Assembly (NCBI GenBank): GCA_027625915.1
Contig: JANTQA010000026.1
Location: forward strand, 2,976,001-3,040,000
Source: Anaeramoeba flamelloides
Lineage: Eukaryota > Metamonada > Anaeramoebidae
Length of the DNA: 64,000 nucleotides
Direction: 5' to 3'
Shown here: piece by piece, positions 46,601-56,988 of the stretch
Position numbering within the stretch: position 1 is the first letter of the stretch
Layout of the letters: each line of letters begins with the position of its first letter
Notes under the pieces: generated by a model
Told to the model about the DNA's origin: nothing
The model's database searches: none
The model's input: the letters and a program-made list of their open reading frames with translations, nothing else
Made by a program: the position numbers and the translations under genes

Positions 46601-48581
46601 TTATTCTCTATTATTTTGGGACATTAATATCTTGTACTTTATTAAAATATTTTAAAAAGTATTTGGCTTTAATTCAAAAATTAAATTAATTTCTCAAGAG
46701 ATAGTCTTTTGTCAAATATTATTCAAAGTTATAAAATATGTTGGTTTGTTTATAATCAGTTATACAATTTCTCAAATTTGTTAGAAAAACCATTTTTCAT
46801 ACTTTTAAAAAAAATTGAGAATTGAAAATTTTTAAAATTTTACAGTGAGAGTTCAGAATATTTTTTTTGGATCGAAAGATCCAATCTTTTTATAAAAAAT
46901 TATAAAAGAAATTTGTTTATTTTTTCGGATTTTAGTGTTTTGTAAACTGAAATTTACCCCAGTGGATAATTGCCACCATCTCTATTTATCAGCTCAATTT
47001 TTGATTTTTAAAACCAGAGTTAAATAATTTAATGAGTATTTATCAAAAATTTGGTTGTTTACTTTCTTGATTATTTTTGAATCATCTGTGAATCAAATTC
47101 TAATTTACTTTTAGGGAATTAATTGTTATTCTAAAGTGGTGTAAATAACTCATTTTGACGACCTTTAAACCATTACAAAAATTTAACTCTTGCTTTTTTT
47201 TTCAGTCTTGGGTATAGGAATTCAGATACATGAACACGCATATTCTCTGAAGAACAAAATAATTTGTGTTTTTTTTTCAGACTTAGGTATTGGAAGACAT
47301 GATAGTTCAGAATGCTTGGTTCAGATTTAAATTGATTTTTGAGGTTAGATCTTGGATTAATGTAAATGGTTTCAAAATACTTATTATATTTTGTTTCAAA
47401 TATTTCATAAATTACAATATTTTTGTGAGAAAAATGATTTATTGTTTTATAATTCAAAAAATGATCTTTTTCTCTCATTTTTTTTGTCAAAAAATAACAA
47501 TTTAATCTTTCAATATCTTCAAAATTCTTTTTTAATATTTATTTCAATAACCCTATATTATATATGCTGTTGTCATCTTATTTGAATGTTTCTTTTCTTT
47601 CTACATTCAGCCAATCTTTTTTACAAGAGGTTAAAATTTTCGTAATGGGTTAAAGTTAAAAACACCATTTAGTTGTACCACTCTTTTATTATTTTTTTTT
47701 TTAATAGTCTATTTGCTGTTTTAATTTGTCCTTTAATACTATAATATGTTTAACATAACAATACAGTTCGTAATGTTCTTAATAGTATCAAAATATCATG
47801 AAAAGAAAACTGTTTTAAAAAACACTATTCTTTTCGGAAATGACTTAGGCTTATTTGTTTTCTATTTTATTTAGACAATCTTAATTTCTTTAATTGAATG
47901 GTTCATGAATTAAAAATACGTTGGAACACAAATTTTACTGAAAAATGAATTGGAATTGTCGAGTAAGTCCGAGTAGAAAGCATTCTCATAAAATGGTAAT
48001 CTGGGAAATATTTTTCTTTTCTTTTGTTTTCTTTTTTGATTCAAAAAACAAAAACTTGTAAAAATAGCAATAATTACTTTGATTGAAAAAGAAATGAGAG
48101 GTTTTTTTTTACAAAGCTACAACCAAAAGCAAATTTAACATCAAAATTCTTTTCAAAAAGATCGCAACAAAGGTGATTTTCCATGTATTTTTCTTTATAA
48201 AAATAAAAAAAGGATTATTTTGGTTGCATTAATTTGTTGTTGGATTAATCAAAAAAATAAAATTTAATTTTGGTACAAAGTCTATTTAAGAAATTCAAAC
48301 CACTCAAGTGAACAATAAATAAGTTAAGGAAAAGAGAAAAAAAAAAAAATTAATAAAAAGAAATTTACTTTCATTGTGAGAAATTGATCCTCTAGCCTTT
48401 GGTATTGATTATCTGAATCATCAAGTTGTTTTTTATTTATCTCCAATTCATTTTCGAGTTCTTTTTCGAGCATTTGTGAAGTTTCTTGATAATCAGTAAA
48501 TTCTTCATTGAGCTCTTCGAAATTTTCCTTCCAGTATTTAATTTCTTCGTCTTTGTTTGAAAATTTAGGTGTTTCGCTCAT
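43694..48581 (-). CDS. NudE/NDEL1-like dynein regulator, spliced
   Basis: Exon 1 48581-48369 (71 codons), exon 2 44077-43789, probable last exon 43710-43694; introns of 4291 and 78 bases, GT-AG. Exon 1 reads MSETPKFSNKDEEIKYWKEN, then FEELNEEFTDYQETSQMLEK, ELENELE, the conserved NudE/NDEL1 N-terminal coiled coil (YWK...EL..E..EFQE.S...E.ELE.QLE). Exon 2 joins in phase 0 and reads IQELEGINTKLKNENERYKK, AIIKLEMENDDFQKNER, later SISILKQKLEDSEESVIMLK, matching the second half of the coiled coil (IRELE.ANDDLER...SLEDFE.RL). NudE proteins bind Lis1 and dynein in nuclear and organelle transport. The third exon (GYLAK) is the least sure; the protein would be about 172 aa, short but close to yeast Ndl1. 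No membrane segment. Confidence 0.75.
45072..45587. mobile_element. F7 DNA element with expanded right terminus
   Basis: Left end gtgaaacagggaaaaaaaaa and, further in, attgggaacattaatagaat; the right end is its complement (tccattaatgactcccaatg, ccctgtttccc). The left arm continues with cacagaagcctgaaaa, whose complement on the right is interrupted by the tandem repeat at 45465-45512. Confidence 0.65.
45465..45512. repeat. 10-base tandem repeat, about 5 copies (TTTCTGTGAT)
   Basis: Perfect head-to-tail copies located exactly where the F7 right inverted repeat has one unit on the left side, so the array is a local expansion within a transposon end. Confidence 0.85.
45588..46127. mobile_element. 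F5 short DNA element
   Basis: Left ccaattcaaaatttttaaca, right ctgtgtagaaaattttgaat. Directly abuts F7, just as the other complete F5 copy abuts F1. Confidence 0.7.
46226..46426 (-). CDS. small open frame in the NudE intron, 66 aa
   Basis: ATG at 46426 (MAFKLLHDIFYKKRVIKK), through FISSRKMEQLNVFF and KHGFCYKKLKK to TGA. Same strand as NudE. Basic and coding-like in codon choice but no recognised family; it may be chance, a nested gene, or a decayed piece. Confidence 0.25.
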   Translation of the reverse strand: MAFKLLHDIFYKKRVIKKLLNSVKFISSRKMEQLNVFFDKSLIIKHGFCYKKLKKQNLSTIVYVTL

Positions 48582-51376
48582 TTTTGAAAATGTTCTTAAT
48601 TTAAAGCAATTGTTCTGAACTAAAGTAAAATATAAAAAAATGAAAGTCAAAGTGTATCTCCTTTCTTAAAAAATAACCTTTTAAAAGTCATAAACAATAT
48701 TTTGTTAAGGGTTTAGAATCTACAAAGGAGAAGTCTAATATTAAAGTATATCGTTATTGGATAAAAATCACATTAGTAGGCCATGATTCAAATGTCTCTA
48801 AAAATCGATTGTATCAAGTAGTACTATTTTTCTGATCAGCATCAATTAAAAATGAATTATTGTATTAGTAAAAATTCCAAGAATTTCAGGAAAAAATCTA
48901 CATTTTGCAACAAATTTAAAGCTGAACAATCAATTTCCTGACTCCAAATTTGCAAAATGTCTGTTTTTATATTTGTCCTGAAATACATACGAGTTGATAA
49001 AAAATTCGATTGTTTAAAAAATTAAATAATTAACAAAAAGAATAATTTTGTCAAATTATTTCTCACATATTGGTAAATATATTGATGCTACAATTATATT
49101 TATAAAAAGAAAACACAAATTATCAGTCTTCGAGTTTATATGTTGATTATTATTGATTTAATATTTAAAATTAAAAATTTATAAAAATAATAGTAACTGT
49201 TGGAAGTTCTATATATGAATTATCACCTACTGGAATACTATTATTTGTTTTTCTTTTTTTTTTAGAATTGGTAATAGGAATTTAAACAAAAATTAGTAAA
49301 ATAAATAATTTTTAATTGTAATCATTAGTAAAAGAATGTAATAATTTATGGTGTAAAAATACTTGGAATACATTTTTTCAGGGTCACACAAACCATGTGA
49401 AACATGAAGTGTTAAAATTATTATAATGAATTGTTACATACTTCAATTATAGTTGAAAATAATGCGAGGATAACCCCTTTATAATCTATATCTTTAACCT
49501 TTGTCTTTAATATCAAAAAAATATTTTTTTTCTTGGTTACAGCTATTTACTTGAAAATTTATATTTTAATTGAACTGTTTTTTTTTTTTTTTATTTTTGA
49601 TAAAATGATAGGAATAAAAAATTTAAACTGAAAGTTCACATATTCGACCCTCTTTTTAAAAGTAAAACAAAAAACCAAAAGAATTCAATATGATTTTTTA
49701 TAAAATTATTTTAACTATTTCAGTAACCTTCGAATAATATATATTTACTTAATGACTGTAAAGAACTTACAATAAAAAAAAAATTAGACAATAATCATGT
49801 ATTAAAAAAAAATCGAAAGAAAAGAAAAAAGCGAAAAAATGATTTAAATTTTGGAATTTCTTCAATTAAAACTTTTTGGGATATCTATTTAAAAACTTAA
49901 AAAACATTTCATTAATGTTTTGTAACTGGACTAATAATTTTGGTAAAATTTTTTGAATCAAGAATCAATTACAATTTCTTTTGGAAAAATTTAGAAGTAG
50001 TTATTCATTTTGGTTTTGAAGAAATATATATGAAAAAAGAATTTTGAAAACAAATCTGTAAAGAAAATGTTTTGTTGAATAGTAATAGTTAGGAATTGAG
50101 TGAGAAATCCAAGGTTATAAAATATTAGTTTCATCCAAATTAAGAAGATAAAGGAAACAAATCTTCAAAAACTAGGGGTTGGTAGATTTTTAATATATTC
50201 TTGATTTTTCAACAAATTCAATTTAGAAAGGTGATCTCTTGTGTTTGGTCTTCAAAAAGAAAATATTTTTTTATAAATATACACTTTTATGTGTTTATTT
50301 TTTTTTGGTTTACTTTTTGATTAATTTCAAACATTCGTATAAACAAATTTTTAGGTCCAAAACCAAATTTAATAAAAACCAAAAATTTAATTAACAAAAT
50401 ATGTTCAAAAAATTAAAAAAATGAAAGATTCAACTCTGATTTACTTTTACTCTTTTCACAAATAAAACAGTTGGGAATGATATTTTGGTTTCAAAGTTTC
50501 AATATCTTATAGCTCTCAAAAAATCATTTTTCAGTAATGTACAGACAATTAAAAATTTTCAAAATAGTAATATGTACTTACTTCCTTAAATTACTAATTT
50601 CCCTTTGAGAATTACCAACTTTACTGATTTATTTGAATTCTTGGGTGGTTTTTTTTTTACAGAAAGTTGAATGAAAATTTTGATCTTTTTATTTTACAAT
50701 TAACAGCAAAGGGTTTGTTCAACAATTTTAAATCGAGTAAAACTAATTTTGCGAACCGGATTCAACTAATACAGTCAGTTCCACTTCTAAGGCACAAACT
50801 TTGAACAAAATTTGAGGTACAATAATAATCTCAAATTAAACTACAGAATTCAGATTCTATTAAAATAAATTGTGTAAAAAAAAATTCCAAATTTTGTGTC
50901 TTATTTGAGATTTTTTTCTGCCTTAAATTTTGTTCAAAGTTTGTGCCATAGAAGTGGAACTGACTGTACTTTGAAATAGTGTGAACACCAAAATAGGATT
51001 TCTTCTTATATATTCAACATCATTTCAAAATATAAAAGGTTTTAGTGAAAGGGTATCAATCGGTTTCCCGATAAAGTCGAAAAAAAGTGAGCCAATAGGA
51101 TTTAAAAATGATTTAAATTTTTACTTGAATTATTTGAGAAAATTTTTTAAAAGTTTTTCAATCAATAAATAAGTTTTTAATTGCCACAATCAACCCAAAA
51201 ATGAAATATTCTGACTTTTCTTCAATTCAAAACGTTAAGATCACTTTTGTTGGTTACTGTATTGTGTTTTGATCATACAGAAATTAAATTAGGATAAAAT
51301 ATAAATCAGATATACCAATTATTTTTTTGTATTTTTTTTTTAAAAAGAGGAAAATTTTTCTTTTAATCAATACAAA
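48582..51376. other. non-coding stretch before the sulfatase-like gene
   Basis: Contains an old repeat (49050-49430) similar to 8480-8880, a fragment near 50660 similar to 34890, and the F3 element at 50772-50966. The frame at 50981-51172 starts just outside F3 and has no recognisable product. Confidence 0.55.
50772..50966. mobile_element. F3 palindromic element with TA target duplication
   Basis: Left cagtcagttccacttctaag with gcacaaactttg, right an almost perfect complement (agaagtggaactgactg). Flanked by TA on both sides, as for Tc1/mariner-type insertions. 195 bp, no coding capacity. Confidence 0.8.
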
Positions 51377-54106
51377 ATGGATCAAACAAGAAAAGAACCT
51401 TTTTCTAAATTTAAAAGCTTCATTAATCTAATGGCTATTGAGTCACTCGTTATTCTTCTTTTTCTTTATTTGTTTTCGCCCACCTCAAACATCACAACTT
51501 ATTTTTTATTAGTTTTGCTTAAAGCTGTGTTTGCATTCTTATTTTTGTATCGAGGTCTAAACAATTATGGGGTTTTAAAGATCAAAATAAAGGCGAATTT
51601 TGCTTGGGCTTTTGAAATTGTTGTTTCAATTATTATTGCGATTGTAATCTTTTTTGTCTCAGTACTTTTTCATTTTTTCTTTATCGACACAAAGATTAAT
51701 AAAAATTTTACATTTTGGGATGAACAAGAAAACTCAAAAGGCTTGCTTGTAAAACTGAATAAAGGAGTATGGTGGCTCGTTGTATGTCCAATACTTTATT
51801 CATTTGCTTTCATTATACAAGAATTTGTAATGCGTTCAATTTGCCTTGAAAGTCTTTTAAAAAAAACTTTAAAGGCTATTTCCAATGAGCAACGATCGAA
51901 AAGGATTCACAAAAAGAGAAAAACGACAGCAATTAGATTCTTGGTGGGTTCCGTTGGCAAATATTTCAAAAATAATCAGAATCAGTTCCTCTTAATTTTC
52001 TTGATTCAATTTTGTGCAAGCTGGATCAGTACCTTTGCCAACATTCCTATTCTCATTTTAGATCTTGGTCTGCAGAATTCTATCATAATCATTTGTAAAA
52101 GCATCTTATTAGTATTTTCAATCGATTTAATTTCTTCTTCATATTATTTGGTGTTTGGGAATTATTTTTGTTCGGCTTTTATCAAAATTGCACTTTATTT
52201 GTATTTTCGGGGAATCCAATTGATACTATTAAAATTTTCTTTTCTCTTTCAAATTAGTTATTTGGTCGTGGTCTCAATTTTAATATTACAATTACAGAAC
52301 TTGATCTCGTTTATGAATATTAAAAACGAAAAGTCTTTTAATACAGCATTTGTTTGCAAAATTTTTCACAAATTAAAATTAATTGATATCAAAAAGAAAA
52401 CCAAACATAAAAAAATTGTTAAACAAGAACAAGAAGAATTTAGATCCAAAATTGTAAAAAAACATAAACTGGAAGAAGAAAAAGTAGAGAGGAAGTCAGG
52501 AGGAGAAGAACAAGAAGAAGAAGAAGAAGAAGAAGAAGGAAAAAAAAAAAACTATTTAAAAAATAAAGAAATAGATAACAAAATACAATATGAACAAAAT
52601 AATTTAAATGACAACATCGAAGAAAATAAGGTTTTAAAACAAAACAAAATTGATAATGGGAATAGACTCTTGAAAATCTTAACAAACAAAAACAACCAAG
52701 TGAAATTATCGAGTTTGTGTATTATTTTTTTGATCTTGCTAATATTGATTATAATCATCGTTCCGTTTTTGTACTATTATTCCTATTGGTATCCTTATGA
52801 TTTAAATGAAAATGGGCATTGTGATTCAAATTCCTTTATAACAATACATAATAATGATGAGAGTCACCATATTAATGATGATCGGAATGAGAATAATGAA
52901 TTAATTCAAATAACAAAATGTCAAGGAAAGATTACCATCGAAGAAAGAGAATATTTTTCAAAAGGAAAATATACAATTCGATCAAGAATAAAAAATGCTC
53001 GTAAAATAGCTCTCGACAATAACCAAGAAAATGATCGAAGGGTTGTATATGTTATATGTTCGGGATATTTTGGAAAAGTAATTGAGATCTATCCGCTTAT
53101 TCCCAAACTTGAAACTCAGAAATTAACTAAAAAACAAACAATAATCGATAACAATGATCAAACATTCCATCCAAACATTTTAACTTTAGTCTTCGATGGC
53201 GCAAGTCGGAAAAGCTATTTAGAAAATCTTCAAAAAACGAAAAAAATGATCCAGAATTTGGAAAAAGATCACCATTTAAAATCTTGGTCTTTTGATGGGT
53301 ACCGTACCTTTTCAAAGGCATCAGCAAAAAACCAAAGGCCCATGTTTAGTGGCCAAAGCGATAAAATAAGGCCCGACAATGGGAGATGGATTTGGAATTT
53401 TTATAAAGACAAACTGAACTATATAACTACGGTTATTGACCAAACATGTAAAGATAACGATTCTGTCCAAAACAGCTTTGGCTTTAATATTGGGAAATTA
53501 AAGAATGAAGTTTCTTTTGATCATAGGGTCATTGTCCCATTTTGCGAGAAAAAATGGAACCCCTTTGCAAACAATAAGCCTCATTGTCTATATGGGCAAT
53601 ATGGGCATAATATTATTTTTAGTAATATTAAAAGAATTTTCAATCTGAAGAATTATAATAAATTTTCCAAATTCATAATTTCTTATTTTTATGAATCACA
53701 CGAAACTTCTCAAAAGGTTTTAAAAACAATAGATGCTGATTTGGCCCAGTTTATTTACAAGTTTTACCAAACAAAGGAAAGTCAATACACAATCATTTTA
53801 TTATTATCTGATCACGGAATCCATTATGGTGCCAATTCTCATATTCATCATAAATTCCCTATTTTTGAATTAATTATCCCGAATGAAACCTTAGATCATA
53901 TGGCCGGGATAGATGAACATTTATCAGAAAATTTGCATACAAAGTTTAATGTCTATGATATATATTACACTTTGAAGCATTTTGGTATTTATCCAAAGCA
54001 AATAGAAATTTCCAGAAAATTCGATAGCTTGCTCAATTTTATCCCTGAACGGTCATGTAGAGATACATTCATGCAAGATGAGTATTGTGTAGCTTGGAAA
54101 AAATAA
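51377..54106 (+). CDS. multi-pass membrane protein: CPBP-like domain fused to sulfatase-like (DUF229) domain
   Basis: Single exon, 909 aa, ATG at 51377. Residues 1-310 hold about seven to eight hydrophobic segments. Within them IIQEFVMRSICLESLL (147-162) resembles the EExxxR motif of CPBP/CAAX-type intramembrane proteases, ISTFANIPIL (217-226) the F-A-x-x-H-x-P motif, and YLVFGNYFCSAFIKIAL (257-273) the final GSLWAPILAHAL-like motif; the key Glu and both His are replaced (Gln148, Asn222, Lys270), so it would be a non-catalytic relative (inference). Residues 340-440 are a charged Glu/Lys linker, 446-468 another membrane segment. Residues 550-905 are a sulfatase/alkaline-phosphatase-superfamily domain of the DUF229 type: TLVFDGASRKSYLENL (metal Asp607, candidate nucleophile Ser610), FYESHE, and LLLSDHGIHYG (810-818). 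Likely faces the lumen or outside. Substrate unknown. Confidence 0.7.
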   Translation: MDQTRKEPFSKFKSFINLMAIESLVILLFLYLFSPTSNITTYFLLVLLKAVFAFLFLYRGLNNYGVLKIKIKANFAWAFEIVVSIIIAIVIFFVSVLFHFFFIDTKINKNFTFWDEQENSKGLLVKLNKGVWWLVVCPILYSFAFIIQEFVMRSICLESLLKKTLKAISNEQRSKRIHKKRKTTAIRFLVGSVGKYFKNNQNQFLLIFLIQFCASWISTFANIPILILDLGLQNSIIIICKSILLVFSIDLISSSYYLVFGNYFCSAFIKIALYLYFRGIQLILLKFSFLFQISYLVVVSILILQLQNLISFMNIKNEKSFNTAFVCKIFHKLKLIDIKKKTKHKKIVKQEQEEFRSKIVKKHKLEEEKVERKSGGEEQEEEEEEEEGKKKNYLKNKEIDNKIQYEQNNLNDNIEENKVLKQNKIDNGNRLLKILTNKNNQVKLSSLCIIFLILLILIIIIVPFLYYYSYWYPYDLNENGHCDSNSFITIHNNDESHHINDDRNENNELIQITKCQGKITIEEREYFSKGKYTIRSRIKNARKIALDNNQENDRRVVYVICSGYFGKVIEIYPLIPKLETQKLTKKQTIIDNNDQTFHPNILTLVFDGASRKSYLENLQKTKKMIQNLEKDHHLKSWSFDGYRTFSKASAKNQRPMFSGQSDKIRPDNGRWIWNFYKDKLNYITTVIDQTCKDNDSVQNSFGFNIGKLKNEVSFDHRVIVPFCEKKWNPFANNKPHCLYGQYGHNIIFSNIKRIFNLKNYNKFSKFIISYFYESHETSQKVLKTIDADLAQFIYKFYQTKESQYTIILLLSDHGIHYGANSHIHHKFPIFELIIPNETLDHMAGIDEHLSENLHTKFNVYDIYYTLKHFGIYPKQIEISRKFDSLLNFIPERSCRDTFMQDEYCVAWKK

Positions 54107-55411
54107 TGTTATTGTTTTTAATTTTTAATGTAAAAAAAAAAAAAAAATGCAAAGATTAATTGATTTTGGGAAAGGGTTTAAATCTGTTATGTTTTTTTTA
54201 AAAAAAAGGTAGGCTTTGTTCTTGAAATTGGTCTATTAACACCAGAAATGAAATGCACATAAACAAGAAAAAGATAGTGAACTTTTTCTTGAGAATCATT
54301 TGTAAAAATTACACAAAACAGAAAACTTTTTCAGAAATGAATTTTTCCATTGCTTTTTTTTTTTTTTTTTTGGACAAGTATATTTAATTGGAGGTGACTT
54401 TCTAAAATTCAAAATATTGAGTTAAAATCAAGATTTAATTAATTTGATCTTTCATTTAAAAAAGGAAAAAAAAATCCATAAATCAATTAATAAAAGAAGA
54501 AAAGAAAGGTATGTGGAAAAGAAAGGAAAAAATAAACTAAAATTTCAATTTCGAAAAGAAAAAAAAATAAAACACAAGGAAAAAGAATCAGAAAGAAAAG
54601 AAAAAAAAAGGAAAAACAAAAAAAAAAAATTGAATCTGGTTTTTACTTCACAATTGTAAATATGGAATGTTGCGAAAAATAGAGTTTTTACACTAATGTT
54701 TTACTTTTTATTTTTTATTCATAAATAAAAGTACCTTATATATTGTTATTTTTGTTCTTTTCTTTAAATTATTTTAGTTAAAAGTGTAAAGGAGTTATTT
54801 AACCTCAATATTTTATTCACTTTCATAAATATTAACAAATTCAATCTAATGTTACAATTGTATAAAAATTGATTATGGGTTTGTTGACAATTTATCAAAA
54901 TAATTTAATTTATTCTCCTGATAAGTAAAGAACATAATATATTCATTATTAATCTTTTTAATATTTCTTGATTATTATTAAATTTAACTGAGTCAGAAAT
55001 AAAAATATCACCGACCCTAAATAGTGTATAATTTATCTTTTTTCTTTTTCTTTTTCTTTTTTTTTTTTTGATCATATAAACCTTACCATACTGAAATGTG
55101 CCAAATAAATCAAAATTGAAAAAAATATCTACAAAAATATTTGGAGGGCGTTTTTATAAATTTATAAACATCATCCTGTAATATACCTAAACTCTTTTTC
55201 AGTCAAATGGTCCCAGTTTTATTGAAGAAAGAAAATATATTCCATGAGTTTAATTCATTACTCTTCTCAAAATAAAATTTCGAAGATTTTGATCAAAATT
55301 ATTTTTCCTCATTTTGTAAATGTTTTTTCTTTTTGTTTTTTGCTTTTTGCTTTTTTTTTTTTTTTTTTTTCTTCTTTTCTTTTTATATTTTTTTTTTTAA
55401 AAATTAACTAG
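54107..55411. other. stretch between the sulfatase-like gene and the kinase exon
   Basis: No kinase coding sequence found. A Lys-rich open frame (54444-54659) is an A-rich artefact in appearance. From 55188 to about 55400 there is a truncated F2 element that ends just before the kinase exon acceptor. Confidence 0.6.
55188..55400. mobile_element. F2 element, left part only
   Basis: taaactctttttcagtcaaa with tggtcccag and gaaaatatattccatgagtt match F2; the right end is absent, replaced by poly-T and the acceptor of the NDR exon. Confidence 0.6.
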
Positions 55412-55746
55412 GAAAAAATAATGTTGAAGAAATTCAAAACCACCCATTTTTCAACGATATTGATTGGAATAAAATAGAAAAAAGGGAATTAACACCACCA
55501 ACTGTACCCATGATCGAAAGTGAGATAGATACCCGAAATTTTGATGAATTCTCTGATAAATTTTCTGATAAAGAAGAACAATATTTACAGAATGAAAATA
55601 CATTTCAACAAGAAAGCAAAAACAAAAACAAAAACGAAAACGAAAACGAAATGGAAAGGCACCAAACCAAAATATTTTTAGGGTATACATACAAAAGAGC
55701 AAAATTGCAAACACCGGACACTTTTATTGGCCAACAATTAAAATAA
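55412..55746 (+). CDS. C-terminal exon of an NDR/LATS-type AGC kinase (orphan)
   Basis: Begins after an attaactag acceptor with two bases completing a codon, then KNNVEEIQNHPFFNDIDWNK, the end of an AGC kinase domain, followed by IEKRELTPPTVPMIESEIDT and RNFDEF, the AGC tail, a Lys/Asn/Glu low-complexity insert, and KIFLGYTYKRAKLQTPDTF, the hydrophobic motif whose Thr is phosphorylated by Hippo-type kinases in NDR1/2. The wording (IDDTSNFDEF, VFxNYTYKRFEGL in animal NDR) fits NDR/LATS best. 110 codons and TAA at 55746. The catalytic domain is not found in the 1.3 kb upstream, nor anywhere else on the plus strand. Either a very distant upstream part exists, with the sulfatase-like gene inside the intron, or this is a stranded fragment. 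Confidence 0.65.
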
Positions 55747-56526
55747 ATGCAAACAAAGTCAAACAAAACAATTAGAAAGAAATGGAATTAAGGGACCAGT
55801 ACTCTACGAAAACACGACAAAAAATTCAAATATTTTATTGATGATGTTCGTTAATTACAAATTTTGTATATGTGGAGTATCAAAAAATTCTGATCCGATC
55901 AGAAACCTCAGAAAAGATATTTTTTTGATTAATATCATTTTTTTTTTTTCATTATTTACTGAAAAAACAAAATTCTTTAATTGATTTTATTTCTTACATT
56001 ATAAAAATTTTTTACCCTTTTTTATTAATATTTCCATGACTATACAATAACATGATTTTTATGATAATAAAAATTAATATAAATATTATTTTTCTTTTTT
56101 GTGATAATTCTTTTGGTTAACCAAAAAATTGATTTATTCAACATATTGAAAAATATTAGTATTATTTTAATAAGAATAGTCTTAACTGGTTTATTATCAA
56201 ATTTCAAATTTTGTCAAATCTCATAATTGATCAAATTAAATTTTTTCGGATTTTTGAAGAGTTTCTCGATTATTTTCATTAGTATGAAAGTTTTTAAGGG
56301 TTTTTTATTATTGTGAGAGGAAAAATCAAATAGAATATTTTGTGATTAATGGTGTTTGATTTTTGAAATTGTAGAAAATTCAAAAAATTGAAATCATCAA
56401 TACAAAATATTTTTAAAAATTTGTTCAAAACACCAATTTTAACAACAAAATTTTAGTGGAAAATTTTTACCCCTCAAATTAAGTAAAACAGTGCTGTTGG
56501 TTCTTAATAATTTTTAAAAAAAAACC

Positions 56527-56592
56527 TAACATACAATCAAAACTAATCAGATCTAACCTAACCGACCTAACCTAACCTAACGCTAACCCTAA
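56527..56592. repeat. interstitial telomere-like CCTAA repeats
   Basis: aacctaaccgacctaaccta followed by acctaacgctaaccctaa: about seven CCTAA/CTAAC units, some degenerate, with one CCCTAA. On the other strand this is TTAGG, a telomere-type motif. Confidence 0.6.
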
Positions 56593-56625
56593 ATATAATG
56601 ATCAACAATAATACCAAGCAACAAA

Positions 56626-56660
56626 ATGAAATGAAATAAAATAAAATGAAATGAAGCGAA
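56626..56660. repeat. 5-base minisatellite (AAATG/AAATA)
   Basis: aaatgaaatgaaataaaata followed by aaatgaaatgaag; about six units. Confidence 0.7.
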
Positions 56661-56988
56661 ATTCAAAATTTAAAAAGTAAATAAATTTAATAAAATTCAG
56701 TTCAAATTTCTTTATAATTTTTTGAAATGTTTTGGTAATCAAAAGAAATTCAATTAATAATCCAAAAAAGACAAATATAAATCAAATTTTAATTAAACTT
56801 TTAAATATTTTCGTTGATTGAGGTGTTCAAATAAATGATAAAATTACTGTTGAATTTAGTGTTTTGATTTCTTATTTGATTTAAATAATCATTTGAAATT
56901 TGAAGATTTTTGATTAAAAGCATTATTATTCAGAAATATAGGGAAAGTTATTTTTGGATTTTAACAAATCTTGAAAAAGTTTTTTTGT

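Larger units (their letters stand above)
44078..48368 (-). other. 4.3 kb first intron of the NudE gene
   Basis: Donor GTAAAT after ATGAAA, acceptor ttattttctag. It holds F7 (45072-45587), F5 (45588-46127) and a possible small frame at 46226-46426. The block near 47480-47620 (aaaataacaatttaatc, ctttctacattcagccaatc) matches 35090-35215. No other gene is supportable inside it. Confidence 0.65.
55747..56988. other. non-coding stretch with telomere-like repeats
   Basis: No gene. Notable are CCTAA-type repeats at 56527-56592 and an AAATG/AAATA minisatellite at about 56626-56660. The 3' region of the eS26 gene lies at the right side. Confidence 0.6.

Noticed and set aside
47173-47490. Minus-strand 105-codon frame in the NudE intron
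   Set aside because: Starts at TTG, overlaps a repeat shared with 35090-35215, and contains a local duplication (ttttttcag...cttgggtataggaa / cttaggtattggaa); no recognisable product.
54444-54659. Lys-rich plus-strand frame before the kinase exon
   Set aside because: Simple A-rich tract read as poly-Lys/Glu; cannot be the missing kinase domain.
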